This document shows positions 41,584 through 50,823 of a stretch of 64,000 bases of DNA, piece by piece. Origin of the DNA: Actinoallomurus spadix (GTDB lineage: Bacteria; Actinomycetota; Actinomycetes; Streptosporangiales; Streptosporangiaceae); the NCBI RefSeq assembly GCF_024055725.1, contig NZ_JAMXMX010000012.1, positions 124,001 through 188,000 of the forward strand, in the 5' to 3' direction. The notes beneath the pieces were generated by a model that saw only the letters and a program-made list of their open reading frames with translations, ran no database searches and was not told the origin of the DNA. The position numbers were made by a program, and so were the translations under genes. The number at the start of each line of letters is the position of its first letter. Within the stretch, counting starts at the first letter, position 1.

Positions 41584-41616
41584 GCGAAGGTGGGCTTCCC
41601 TCTCGAGGACGCCTGA
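41551..41616 (+). repeat. Tandem duplication of the dodecin 3' end
   Basis: Two adjacent 33-bp units: 41551-41583 ends the gene (…KVGFRLEDA stop) and 41584-41616 repeats it in frame (AKVGFPLEDA stop), with about 27 of 30 core bases identical. Readthrough of the first TGA would add a second copy of the terminal beta strand. Confidence 0.8.
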
Positions 41617-41662
41617 ACGGACGTTCCGGCCGACTTTACGGACATCGCCGGTGAGAAGGTGG

Positions 41663-43054
41663 TCAGCTCGCCTTGCTGACCGTCGACATGTTGAAGTCGG
41701 CGATCCGTAGCGGCGGCATCGCCGTCCGCGTGAAGTAGTCGGACCACTCGCGGGCGAGCGTCCGCCGCGTCGCCCCGGCTTCGGCGATCCGCGACAGCAC
41801 GCCGACCGGGCTCTCGTTGAACCGGAAGTTGTTGACCTCGCCGACGACCTCGCCGTCCTCGACGAGGTACACGCCGTCGCGCGTCAGGCCGGTGAGCAGA
41901 AGCGACTGCGGGTCGACCTCCCGGATGTACCACAGGCAGGTGAGCAGCAGCCCGCGGCGGGTCCCGGCGATCATCTCGTCGAGCGTCGCGGTGCTGCCCG
42001 GGACCTCCATCAGGAGGTTGTCGACGCCGGGGGTGAACGGCAGGCCCGTCAGCCGGGAGGAGTGCCGGGTCTGCAGAAGCGCGGACAGCCGGCCCTCGGA
42101 GATCCAGTCGACCGGGCGGAGCGCGACCCCGTTGTCGAACACCGACGAGTCACGGCTGGACGCGTGCGCGACCCCGAAGGGCGTGCACTCCAGGCCGGGT
42201 GCCGCGGGATCGCTGTACAGCCGGACCGGCGTGCCGGTCAGGCTCTCGCCGACCTTCGTGCCACCGCCCGGTCGGCTGAAGACCGTACGGCCGTCGTGGG
42301 CGTCGCGGGCTCCCGCGGACCAGTAGAGGTAGACCATCAGGTCGGCGACCGCGCTGGGTGGCAGCAGCGTCTCGTAGCGGCCGGCGGGCAGGTCGATCCG
42401 CCGCCGTCCCCACTCCAGCCGCCGGGCGAGGTCCCCGGCGAGCGCCGTGACGTCCACGTCGCGGAAGTCGCGGGTGCCGACGCCGGTCCAGGCGGACCGG
42501 GACCGGTCGCCGGACTTGGCGTTGAGCTCGACCTTCCCCGTCGGCTGGTCGGACCGGAGCCGCAGCCCGGCCGAGGTGCCGAGGAAGGTGGTGTTCATCG
42601 TGTGCTCGGCGAAGCCGTACAGGAGGCGGGCGTTCGCGTCCGCCGCGGCGAACGCCTCGCCGAGCGACGGCGCGAAGCCCTCGAAGACGCCGATGGACGT
42701 CTCGGCCGGCGGCTCCTCCCATCGGCCGCTCGGACCGGCCTCGGCCGCCTCGATCAGCGACGTGGCGTCCTCGGCGGGGGCGTTGTCGGCCGCCGCCCGC
42801 TCGGCCGCGCGCACCAGGTCCTCGACCTGGTCCTCGGTCACGCCCGTACGGGACGTGACGCCGGTCGAGACGCCCTCGGCCTTGTTCTTGATCGCGATGA
42901 CGGTGAGCCGCCGGGAGCGGGTGACGCCGTTGGTCGTCAGCGTGTTGCCCGCCCAGCGCAGGTTCGTGCCGCTGGACTCCTCGGCGATGACGACGCAGCC
43001 GTCCGCGCGCGACAGCGCCAGCGCCCGCTCGACAGTCTCCTGCGGGGTGGTCAC
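41663..43054 (-). CDS. pmbA: TldE/PmbA-type metalloprotease subunit
   Basis: 463 residues, ATG 43054. PmbA/TldE fold without the zinc HExxxH: NTLTTNGVTRSRRLTVIAI, VGTRDFRDVDV, GRYETLLPPSAVADLMVYL and LTGLTRDGVYLVEDGEVVGEVNNFRFNESPVGVL. Forms a heterodimer with TldD that cleaves unfolded peptides and matures some RiPPs. Overlaps tldD by 4 bp. Confidence 0.93.
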   Translation of the reverse strand: MTTPQETVERALALSRADGCVVIAEESSGTNLRWAGNTLTTNGVTRSRRLTVIAIKNKAEGVSTGVTSRTGVTEDQVEDLVRAAERAAADNAPAEDATSLIEAAEAGPSGRWEEPPAETSIGVFEGFAPSLGEAFAAADANARLLYGFAEHTMNTTFLGTSAGLRLRSDQPTGKVELNAKSGDRSRSAWTGVGTRDFRDVDVTALAGDLARRLEWGRRRIDLPAGRYETLLPPSAVADLMVYLYWSAGARDAHDGRTVFSRPGGGTKVGESLTGTPVRLYSDPAAPGLECTPFGVAHASSRDSSVFDNGVALRPVDWISEGRLSALLQTRHSSRLTGLPFTPGVDNLLMEVPGSTATLDEMIAGTRRGLLLTCLWYIREVDPQSLLLTGLTRDGVYLVEDGEVVGEVNNFRFNESPVGVLSRIAEAGATRRTLAREWSDYFTRTAMPPLRIADFNMSTVSKAS

Positions 43055-44550
43055 TTGCCCGCCTCCTTCACCGCGTTGAGGATGTTGACGCCGCGGAACA
43101 GCGCGGAGGGCGTGCCGTGGCTGACCGGCGCGACCTGGCCCGGCTGGCCTTTACCGCAGTTGAACGCGCCGCCGAGGACGTACGTCTGCGGCCCGCCGAC
43201 GGCCTCCATCGAGTTCCAGAAGTCGGTGGTCGTCGCCTGGTAGGCGGCGTCGCGGACCTGACCGGCGAGCCGGCCGTTCTCGATCTTGTAGAACCGCTGG
43301 CCGGTGAACTGGAAGTTGTACCGCTGCATGTCGATCGACCAGCTCTTGTCGCCGACGACGTACAGGCCGCGGTCGACGCCGGAGATGAGCTCCTCGGTGG
43401 ACGGGCCCTGCGGCGCCGGCCGCAGCGAGACGTTCGCCATGCGCTGCAGCGGCATGCTCGACGGCGAGTCGGCGAACGCGCAGCCGTTGGACCGCTCCGC
43501 CCCGGTCAGCCGCGCGATCCGCCGGTCCAGCTGGTAGCCGACGAACAGGCCGTCGCGGACGATGTCCCACGCCTGCGTCTCGACGCCCTCGTCGTCATAG
43601 CCGATCGTGGCCAGGCCGTGCTCGGCGGTACGGTCGCCGGTGATGTTCATGACCTTCGAGCCGTACTGGAGGCTGCCGAGCTTGTCGGGCGTCGCGAAGG
43701 ACGTGCCGGCGTACGCCGCCTCGTACCCCAGTGCCCGGTCGAGCTCGGTCGCGTGCCCGATCGACTCGTGGATGGTCAGCCAGAGGTTCGACGGGTCGAC
43801 GACGAGGTCGTACGTCCCGGCCTCGACCGACGGCGCCGTGAGCTTCTCGGCCAGCAACTCGGGGATGCGGGCCAGCTCGTCGTCCCAGTCCCAGGCGGCG
43901 CCGGTGAGGTACTCGTAGCCGCGGCCGGCCGGCGGGGCGAGCGTGCGCATCGTGTCGAAGGCCCCGTCGCGGATGCCCACGGCGGTCAGCACCGGGTGCA
44001 GCCGGACCCGCTGCTGTGTCGTGACGGTCCCCGCCGTGTCGGCGTAGAACTTGTTCTCCTTGACCTGCAGGAGCGACGCGTCGACGTGCGCGACGCGGTC
44101 GTCGCCCAGCAGCCGGGCGCTCCAGTCGCCCAGCAGCGCGGTCTTGTCCCGTACGGCCACGTCGAACGGGTCGACCTCGTACGAGGAGATCCAGACCCGG
44201 TCACCGTGCGCGGGCTCGGCGGCCAGCTCGATGCGCTCGCGGTTGATCGCCGCGGCGACCTTGGCCACCTCGACCGCCTGCTCGGCGACCCGCGCCGCGG
44301 CGTCCGTCGTCAGGTCGATGCCGGAGGCGAACCCCCACGTGCCGGCCAGGATCACCCGGACGGCGAAACCGGTGCTGTCGGCGTCGATGGCGGTCTCGAG
44401 GTTGCCGTCGGACAGGCGCAGCGTCTGGTGACGGATGCGCTCGAGGCGGAAGTCGACGTGCTCCGCGCCGAGCTCACGGGCCCTGGACAGCGCCGCGTCG
44501 GCCAGCGCCCGCAGCGGCAGCGCGGTGAAATCCGAATCGATCTCTCTCAC
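43051..44550 (-). CDS. tldD: TldD-type zinc metalloprotease subunit
   Basis: 499 residues, ATG 44550. Zinc site HESIGHATELD (HExxxH) with a later Cys in NGCAFADSPS-type region; VDFRLERIRHQTLRLSDGNLETAID is the usual TldD start. Acts with PmbA in the cytoplasm. No RiPP precursor is visible beside the pair. Confidence 0.95.
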   Translation of the reverse strand: MREIDSDFTALPLRALADAALSRARELGAEHVDFRLERIRHQTLRLSDGNLETAIDADSTGFAVRVILAGTWGFASGIDLTTDAAARVAEQAVEVAKVAAAINRERIELAAEPAHGDRVWISSYEVDPFDVAVRDKTALLGDWSARLLGDDRVAHVDASLLQVKENKFYADTAGTVTTQQRVRLHPVLTAVGIRDGAFDTMRTLAPPAGRGYEYLTGAAWDWDDELARIPELLAEKLTAPSVEAGTYDLVVDPSNLWLTIHESIGHATELDRALGYEAAYAGTSFATPDKLGSLQYGSKVMNITGDRTAEHGLATIGYDDEGVETQAWDIVRDGLFVGYQLDRRIARLTGAERSNGCAFADSPSSMPLQRMANVSLRPAPQGPSTEELISGVDRGLYVVGDKSWSIDMQRYNFQFTGQRFYKIENGRLAGQVRDAAYQATTTDFWNSMEAVGGPQTYVLGGAFNCGKGQPGQVAPVSHGTPSALFRGVNILNAVKEAGK

Positions 44551-44626
44551 GCGAGCAACCTACCGCGCCCTACAAAGACCGGACGGTCCTCCTTGGCGGT
44601 GCCGTGCTCGTGTTACCTATCGGTAG

Positions 44627-45370
<744 letters not shown>

Positions 45371-45437
45371 CCCGCCCCCTGGAAACGAGCACCGGGCCGC
45401 GGTGAACGGCGGCCGACATCTGGAAATGGGACACTGA

Positions 45438-46202
45438 ATGGGCATTCTCGACGGTAAGCGCATCCTCGTCACCGGCGTCCTGACCGACGCCTCCATCGGC
45501 TTCCACGTGGCGAAGCTCGCCCAGCAGGAGGGCGCCACGCTCGTCCTCACCGGCTTCGGCCGCATGTCGCTCGTCGAGCGCATCGCCAAGCGGCTCCCGG
45601 AGGCCGCCCCGGTCATCGAGCTCGACGTCACCAACGCCGAGCAGCTCGACGGCCTCGCCGGAAAGGTCGCCGAGCACGTCGACGGGCTCGACGGGGTCGT
45701 GCACTCCATCGGGTTCGCGCCGCAGACCGCCATGGGCGGCAACTTCATGAACACCGGCTGGGACGACGTCGCCACCGCGGTGCAGATCTCGGCCTACTCC
45801 CTCAAGTCCCTGACCGCCGCCTGCCTCCCGCTGATGAAGAACGGCGGGTCGGTCGTCGGCCTGGACTTCGACGCCACCCAGGCCTGGCCGGTGTACGACT
45901 GGATGGGCGTCGCGAAGGCCGGCCTGGAGTCCACGGCCCGTTACCTCGCGAAGTACCTCGGTCCGGACGGCGTGCGCGTCAACCTCGTCGCAGCCGGACC
46001 GCTCAAGACGATGGCGGCCAAGAGCATCCCGGGCTTCGAGGAGTTCACGAACGTCTGGCCGGACAAGGCCCCGCTCGGCTGGGACGTCGCCGACCCGGAG
46101 CCGACCGCCAAGGCGTGCGTCGCGCTGCTGTCCGACTGGTTCCCCGCGACGACGGGCGAGATCGTCCACGTCGACGGCGGCGTCCACGCCGTCGGCGGCT
46201 GA
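45438..46202 (+). CDS. fabI: NADH-dependent enoyl-ACP reductase (InhA/FabI)
   Basis: 254 residues from ATG 45438. ITGV-type start GKRILVTGVLTDASIGFHVA, VVHSIGFAPQ (the serine equals InhA Ser94), and catalytic YDWMGVAKAGLES with Tyr and Lys. C-terminus LLSDWFPATTGEIVHVDGGVHAVGG is very close to mycobacterial InhA. Last reductive step of fatty-acid elongation. Terminator at 46219. Confidence 0.96.
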   Translation: MGILDGKRILVTGVLTDASIGFHVAKLAQQEGATLVLTGFGRMSLVERIAKRLPEAAPVIELDVTNAEQLDGLAGKVAEHVDGLDGVVHSIGFAPQTAMGGNFMNTGWDDVATAVQISAYSLKSLTAACLPLMKNGGSVVGLDFDATQAWPVYDWMGVAKAGLESTARYLAKYLGPDGVRVNLVAAGPLKTMAAKSIPGFEEFTNVWPDKAPLGWDVADPEPTAKACVALLSDWFPATTGEIVHVDGGVHAVGG

Positions 46203-46218
46203 CCTGAGGAAACGACCC

Positions 46219-46245
46219 GGCGCCCCGCCACTCCGGCGGGGCGCC
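46219..46245 (+). terminator. Terminator of fabG-fabI
   Basis: Eleven-base perfect stem GGCGCCCCGCC / GGCGGGGCGCC with loop ACTCC, 16 bp after the fabI stop. Confidence 0.8.
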
Positions 46246-46291
46246 GAGGCGATTCGATCGTGAGGGGAACGCCGGCTTCACGCGGGTCCGC

Positions 46292-47566
46292 TCATCGGCT
46301 CCGGGGGACCTTGGGGCTCCGCGCGGCGCCCGCGGCGGCGACGCGCCGTGCCGCGGTCATCAGGGCCGGTTCCAGGAGCCGTACGGCGACGATGGCGAGG
46401 CAGTCGATCGCGCCGAGGGCGACCCACGGCAGGGCACGGTGAACGCCGAAGAGCCGGGTGAAGAACGCCGGCGCGATCATCCCGGCCACGGTGAACGAGT
46501 ACTGGAACGCGGCCATGTACCGGCCCCTCAGCTCGGTCGGGGAGATCGCGGTCGCCAGCGCCATCGAGACGGGCGCGTGCATCACTTCGGCCAGGGTGAA
46601 CAGCAGCGTCGCGCCGATCAACACGGGGATCACCAGGGCGGGCCGGCCGGGGACGAGACCGGACAAGAGGAATGACCACGTGGCCCACAGGGCGGCCGCG
46701 GCCGCCATCACCCGGGTGCGCCGGTGCCCGGCGAGCCGTTCGACCACGGGCGCGGCCAAGGCCGACACCAGGACGAAGTTGCCCACGAGGAGCGCGGACG
46801 CGAGCCACGACGGCCCGTCCAGGCCGGTGATCACGAAAGTGGGCGTGGCGAGGGAGAGTATCATGCTCGTCATCGCCATGACGGTGTTGACGCCGGTCAG
46901 GGCGAGAAACGGGCGATCTCGAAGAATCGTCGCGTACCCGGTTCCGGCCCGTCCGGCGCCGTGGTAGAGCCGTGGTGCGCGGACGAACCCGGCGATCGCG
47001 GCGGCGGCCACGGCGAAACAGCCGGCCGCGCCGTAGGCGATCCCGCGATACGCGGCGGCGTGACCGTCGGCCATGACGGCACCCGTGATCAGCCCGCCCA
47101 CGCCGAGCCCCGCGGTGCGGGCCATGTTGGCCCACGCGAACCAGGAGTCCGGCCTCCGGCCGGAAGAAGCGGCGTCGGCGTAGTCCGCGACCGCGGTGAA
47201 GATGCTCGACCAGAAGAACCGGACGCCGACCGCCACCAGTGCCGCCGCGAGGAAGATGCCGACGGGCTCGTCGACCCTGGTGTAGGCGAGGTAGCCCAGC
47301 GCCTGCATGAGCTGGGCCGCGACGACCAGGGGCAGGGCGCCCAGTCTGTCGGCCAGCGCGCCGGCCCAGACCGGAACCGGGAGGGTGATGGCGTTGGCGA
47401 CGCTGATCAGGACGCCGAGGAGACCGAGCGGAACGTCGGTGAGCCGGGTGAAGAAGACGAGGGACAGCGGCAGGAAGAGCCCGTTGCCCACCGAGTCGAC
47501 GACCAGGGCGCCGATCAGGACGCCACCTCCGCGGGCGCCGACCGGATCGGTCATCTCCCGCGCCAC
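46292..47566 (-). CDS. MFS transporter (12-helix)
   Basis: 424 residues from GTG 47566 (ATG 47554 is the alternative). MFS motif A region WAGALADRLGALPLV, twelve hydrophobic segments and a central loop. SPTELRGRYMAAFQYSFTVAGMIAP resembles MdtH/YcaD-type drug or metabolite exporters. Substrate unknown. Convergent with fabG-fabI. Confidence 0.88.
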   Translation of the reverse strand: MAREMTDPVGARGGGVLIGALVVDSVGNGLFLPLSLVFFTRLTDVPLGLLGVLISVANAITLPVPVWAGALADRLGALPLVVAAQLMQALGYLAYTRVDEPVGIFLAAALVAVGVRFFWSSIFTAVADYADAASSGRRPDSWFAWANMARTAGLGVGGLITGAVMADGHAAAYRGIAYGAAGCFAVAAAAIAGFVRAPRLYHGAGRAGTGYATILRDRPFLALTGVNTVMAMTSMILSLATPTFVITGLDGPSWLASALLVGNFVLVSALAAPVVERLAGHRRTRVMAAAAALWATWSFLLSGLVPGRPALVIPVLIGATLLFTLAEVMHAPVSMALATAISPTELRGRYMAAFQYSFTVAGMIAPAFFTRLFGVHRALPWVALGAIDCLAIVAVRLLEPALMTAARRVAAAGAARSPKVPRSR

Positions 47567-47722
47567 CCTGGCGAACGGTCACGCCGTCCGCCGCGGACGG
47601 CGGCCGGCGGCAGGCCGCCGAGACGCCAGGTCACCTCGCCGGGGTCGCGGCGCCGGACCACCTGGACGGCCCGGCCTCGCCGGGAGCCGAGCGGCGGCGG
47701 AGGGGTCTTCGTACGTCCGGCG

Positions 47723-47833
47723 TCAGGCGGACCCGGTGTCCTCCAGGACGGTGACCTCGACGCACTCGCCGCCCGAGTTGCCGCTGCGGCTGCTCTTCCG
47801 CCAGGGCTGCTGCACGAGACGCGGCTGGTTCAC
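47723..47833 (-). CDS. Very short DUF397 protein
   Basis: 36 residues from GTG 47833, overlapping the XRE stop by four bases. QPWRKSSRSGNSGGECVEVTVLEDTGSA carries the DUF397 first half (WRKSSRS…CVEV) and then stops; the RDSK…W half is absent. Either a minimal form or a truncated gene. Confidence 0.75.
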   Translation of the reverse strand: MNQPRLVQQPWRKSSRSGNSGGECVEVTVLEDTGSA

Positions 47834-48639
47834 AGGTACTCCTTGATCTTGAGGAGGCTGTCGTCGCCCGGCAGTGCCGACGTCCGGACGAGATCCCACG
47901 TTAGCGTGATCTCCCGGACACGCGCCTGCTGATCGACGAGATAGCCGCCGCGCACGGCGTCCACGTACGCGATGTCCGCGCCGTCCTGGAAGCCGAGGAT
48001 GGTGAACGCCCCTTCGAGCCCGGCGTACGTCTGCGCGGACTCGGGAACGACCTGAAGCGTGACGTTGTAGCGGTCGCTGACCTCGAGAAGGTGCCCGAGC
48101 TGGGCGGCCATGACGTCGGGGCCGCCGACCTGGCGGCGCAGTGCCGTCTCGTCGATCAGCGCCCATAGCCGGGCGGGCGCCGGGTCGTCCCGGAAGAGGA
48201 TCCGCTGCCGCTCCAGGCGGGCCGCCACGGAGCGCTCGAGCTCGCCGGGACTGCGCCCGGCTCGGAGGACGGCCGTCGCGTACCCCTCGGTCTGGAGGAG
48301 GCCGGGGATGAGCAGAGGCGCGTGCGCCCGTACCTGATCGGCGGTTCGCTCCCTCTCCACGTATCCCCGGAAGAAGCTGGGGACGGCCTCTTTCTTGATC
48401 AGCTCGTAGAGGTGGCCGAAGCGGTCGGTGCGGAAGCGGGCGTCGAGCGCCTCCGCGTGGTGCTGCCTGGGGATGCGCTCGGCCAGCTCCAGCATGCTGA
48501 CGATGGGTCTGGTCCAGCGCAGTTCGGCGGCCAGTTGGTCCTGGGTGAGCTGCTCGCTTTCGCGATGTTTTCGTAGCTCATATCCGAAATAGGTAACGGG
48601 GGAGTCGCCCGGTCTGAGCTGCTTTGCCGGTCTACCCAT
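47830..48639 (-). CDS. XRE-family regulator with DUF5753 domain
   Basis: 269 residues, ATG 48639. N-terminal HTH (TYFGYELRKHRESEQLTQDQLAAELRWTRPIVSMLE), then DUF5753 (HAPLLIPGLLQTEGYATAVLRAG; LWALIDETALRRQVGG; YNVTLQVVPESAQTYAGLEGAFTIL). It forms with DUF397 (downstream) and the divergent HATPase gene the usual regulatory trio. Distinct in sequence from the XRE at 22467. Confidence 0.92.
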   Translation of the reverse strand: MGRPAKQLRPGDSPVTYFGYELRKHRESEQLTQDQLAAELRWTRPIVSMLELAERIPRQHHAEALDARFRTDRFGHLYELIKKEAVPSFFRGYVERERTADQVRAHAPLLIPGLLQTEGYATAVLRAGRSPGELERSVAARLERQRILFRDDPAPARLWALIDETALRRQVGGPDVMAAQLGHLLEVSDRYNVTLQVVPESAQTYAGLEGAFTILGFQDGADIAYVDAVRGGYLVDQQARVREITLTWDLVRTSALPGDDSLLKIKEYL

Positions 48640-48787
48640 TGGTGGCCCTTACGTTGGTGTGGGGTTTGACGCAAGACGCGGTCGGTCGCCTTGTGACATA
48701 AAGCGGGCCGCCAGCATAACTCCGTACTGTCATGGTGGGAAAGTGCCGACCAGGAACGGAACGACCACGACACAGAGGTGAGCCGGC

Positions 48788-49193
48788 GTGCCGATGCTAC
48801 GGGGCGACTCCGATCGGCGATATGTCATTCATCCGATGGCGGATCGTCGATCGGTGAAGGGCATTCGACGCTTCGTCCGGGATGTACTCACAGAATGGGA
48901 ATGTGACGAGCCGCTTGATCGATAACGCGATCAGCGTCGTCGCCGAGCTGTCCAACAACGTCATTCTTCACGTGCAGAACGCCACGCGAATCCAGGTCGT
49001 GGTATTCCGCGAAGCCGGGAGGATCTGTCTCGAGGTCTGGGACCCGTCCGATGAGATCCCCGAGGCGCGCCGGGCGGGCGACGAGGACACCGCCGGCCGG
49101 GGCCTTGCCATGGTCGAGGCGCTGTGCGAGTCGTTCGAATGGCGGCGCGACGGCCACGGCAAGATCGCGAGAGCGGTGCCATGCGCCGAGTGA
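48788..49193 (+). pseudogene. HATPase (RsbW-like) regulatory kinase gene interrupted by a frameshift
   Basis: Frame A from GTG 48788 (or ATG 48794) reads MLRGDSDRRYVIHPMADRRS…FVRDVLTEWECDEPL and stops at 48925. Frame B carries on IDNAISVVAELSNNVILHVQN … DEDTAGRGLAMVEALCESFEW to 49193. Together they give the normal N- and C-terminal halves of an actinobacterial HATPase_c regulator (N box AELSNNVILH; GRGLAMVEAL). One extra base near 48917 separates them. The downstream part alone could start at ATG 48882. Could be a pseudogene, a sequencing error or real recoding. Confidence 0.7.
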
Positions 49194-49522
49194 CGGGAAT
49201 CGACAAGGCGGATGCCGACCGGATGACCGCGCGGATCGAGGCGCGTCACCCCCGTTGGATCGTCGGCTACGGGGTCTGTCACGGATACGGCTACGACGGC
49301 CGGGAACTGAAGCCCTGGTGGGCGCTCACCGACCACCTGGCGAGCAGGACGTTCTTCGTACGCGTCGAAGCCGATTCAGCGGCCGAACTGGAGAAGCGGA
49401 TGGCCTACTACGAGGAACGGCTCGCCAGACGCCGAGACTTCGGAATGTTCGCACATTTCCCAGCGTCGGGCTACGTCCTGAAGTCGGCCGGAAGTCCGGC
49501 GGAGACGACACTGGTCGCATGA
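49181..49522 (+). CDS. Hypothetical protein downstream of the HATPase gene
   Basis: 113 residues from ATG 49181, overlapping the HATPase end by 13 bp. Sequence ARIEARHPRWIVGYGVCHGYGYDGRELKPWWALTDHLASRTFFVRVEADSAAELEKRMAYYEERLA suggests a small alpha/beta domain. Similar hypotheticals sit beside HATPase/XRE/DUF397 loci in actinomycetes. Function unknown. Confidence 0.65.
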   Translation: MRRVTGIDKADADRMTARIEARHPRWIVGYGVCHGYGYDGRELKPWWALTDHLASRTFFVRVEADSAAELEKRMAYYEERLARRRDFGMFAHFPASGYVLKSAGSPAETTLVA

Positions 49523-50098
49523 GTTCCACGGCGCCGACGTCAAATGAGCGGCCGACCTCGGTGCCGCCGTCTCCACGCGGGCGGCGTGGAGCCTTGTCGT
49601 CGGCGTTGACGGGACGAAACGGGTGATCGGGACGAGGCCCGGCTCCAGCGGCGGCGAAGTGACCATAGTGGCGGCGAAGAATGTGGCGTAGGTGCGGCAC
49701 CCGCCGACCGTGGCGGTACCGGCCGGGGCGCATGGGCGCGGAGGGCGGGCACCCGTGTCGTGGCAGATGCGGCTGCGAGATCCGTCTCCGCCGAGGGTTC
49801 TGGTCGTGTGAGCGACCAGAACCCTCGGCGGAGACGAAGGCGGGCATGGCAACGACCGGACGATTCCGGAGAATCGGTCCAAACTCAAGGTCCAAACTCC
49901 ACCCGGCTCGTCCGGTTCCGCGGTGATGTCCGCGGTGACGTCGTGGCGCGCGGACGAACGCGGTGACCGTGGCGGCGGGGGAGGCTCCGCCCAGGCGATG
50001 CGGCGGTTGCCGCCGTCGTGGCCGTACGCCCGCGGGCTGCCGAGCCGCCTCATCGGCCGGCTCAGGGCGCCGCCCGGGACCCGGGGCGTACCCGGCCG
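49523..50098. other. 576-bp gap with no recognisable gene
   Basis: No ORF with coding character or homology is visible on either strand. The gap contains a 23-bp perfect inverted repeat at 49784-49835 (listed separately) and a doubled GGTCCAAACTC near 49876-49898. It follows an operon with a frameshifted member. Confidence 0.6.
49784..49835. repeat. 23-bp perfect inverted repeat (large hairpin)
   Basis: Left arm 49784-49806 starts GTCTCCGCCGAGGG and the right arm 49813-49835 is its exact complement, with loop TGTGAG. It is the longest perfect hairpin I found in the window. Could be a bidirectional terminator, attenuator or the relic of a mobile element end; no transposase is near. Confidence 0.75.
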
Positions 50099-50740
50099 TC
50101 AGCGCGGGCGGCGCAGCCGGCGGCCCAGGACGCTGAGGTTGAGCGCGGTGACGGCACCGACCAGGCCCGAGGCGGTCGCCACCAGCAGCGGCGGAACCGA
50201 GTCGCTCTCGGGATCGCTGGCGGCCATCAGGCGCGCGGACGTGGCCTGGTTCGGCCCGGCGGGCGACTCCTGCGGGTACACGAGGGGATCCCGCCCCACG
50301 ATGTCGGGCAGCGCCGGGCCCTGCTGCTGCGGCGCGGCGACCTCGGGGACGTTCCCGGCCGCACCCGCCGGCGGGGCGACCGGACCGTTCACCGCGCCGG
50401 AACCACCGGCCGAGCCACCGGAACCGGACCCCGAGTGGGAGGAGTGCCCGGAGGCGGGCCTGGACCTCGGCTTCGACCGGGGCTTGGGCTTCGACGTCGG
50501 CTCGCTGGTGGGCTTGGACGACGAACCCCCGCTCGACTTCGGAGGAGATGAGGGGCTGCCCTTCCCGCCGTTCAGGATGCTGCACAGCAGAGGACCGAGC
50601 TTGCACTCGCCCGTCCTGCCGGCCGTGGAGCTCGCCTCCGCCGACGCCGGACCGGCGCCGGCCGCGAAGAACACCACCGCGCCGGCGGACACCGTCGCCG
50701 AGGCCGCTCCGACGCGCCGCCAGTCTCGCCTTGAGCCCAT
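50099..50740 (-). CDS. Secreted, C-terminally membrane-anchored Ser/Pro/Lys-rich protein
   Basis: 213 residues, ATG 50740. Signal peptide (…VGAASATVSAGAVVFFAAGAGPASAE), short CKLGPLLCSIL segment with two cysteines, a repetitive Ser/Lys/Pro linker (KPTSEPTSKPKPRSKPRSRP), then Pro/Ala/Gly-rich sequence and a terminal helix LVATASGLVGAVTALNLSVLGRRLRRPR. A cell-surface stalk-like protein is inferred. Confidence 0.65.
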   Translation of the reverse strand: MGSRRDWRRVGAASATVSAGAVVFFAAGAGPASAEASSTAGRTGECKLGPLLCSILNGGKGSPSSPPKSSGGSSSKPTSEPTSKPKPRSKPRSRPASGHSSHSGSGSGGSAGGSGAVNGPVAPPAGAAGNVPEVAAPQQQGPALPDIVGRDPLVYPQESPAGPNQATSARLMAASDPESDSVPPLLVATASGLVGAVTALNLSVLGRRLRRPR

Positions 50741-50823
50741 GTCACTCCCTGCGTCGCTCCCGTTGTTACTGACAACAGGTCCAACGAGACGAGCGTTACA
50801 TGGAAACGCCGGGAAGGACAGGG

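Noticed and set aside
41371-41616. Dodecin TGA as a second selenocysteine codon
   Set aside because: The protein is complete at this stop, no GGUCU-type SECIS follows and the extension is a simple duplication.
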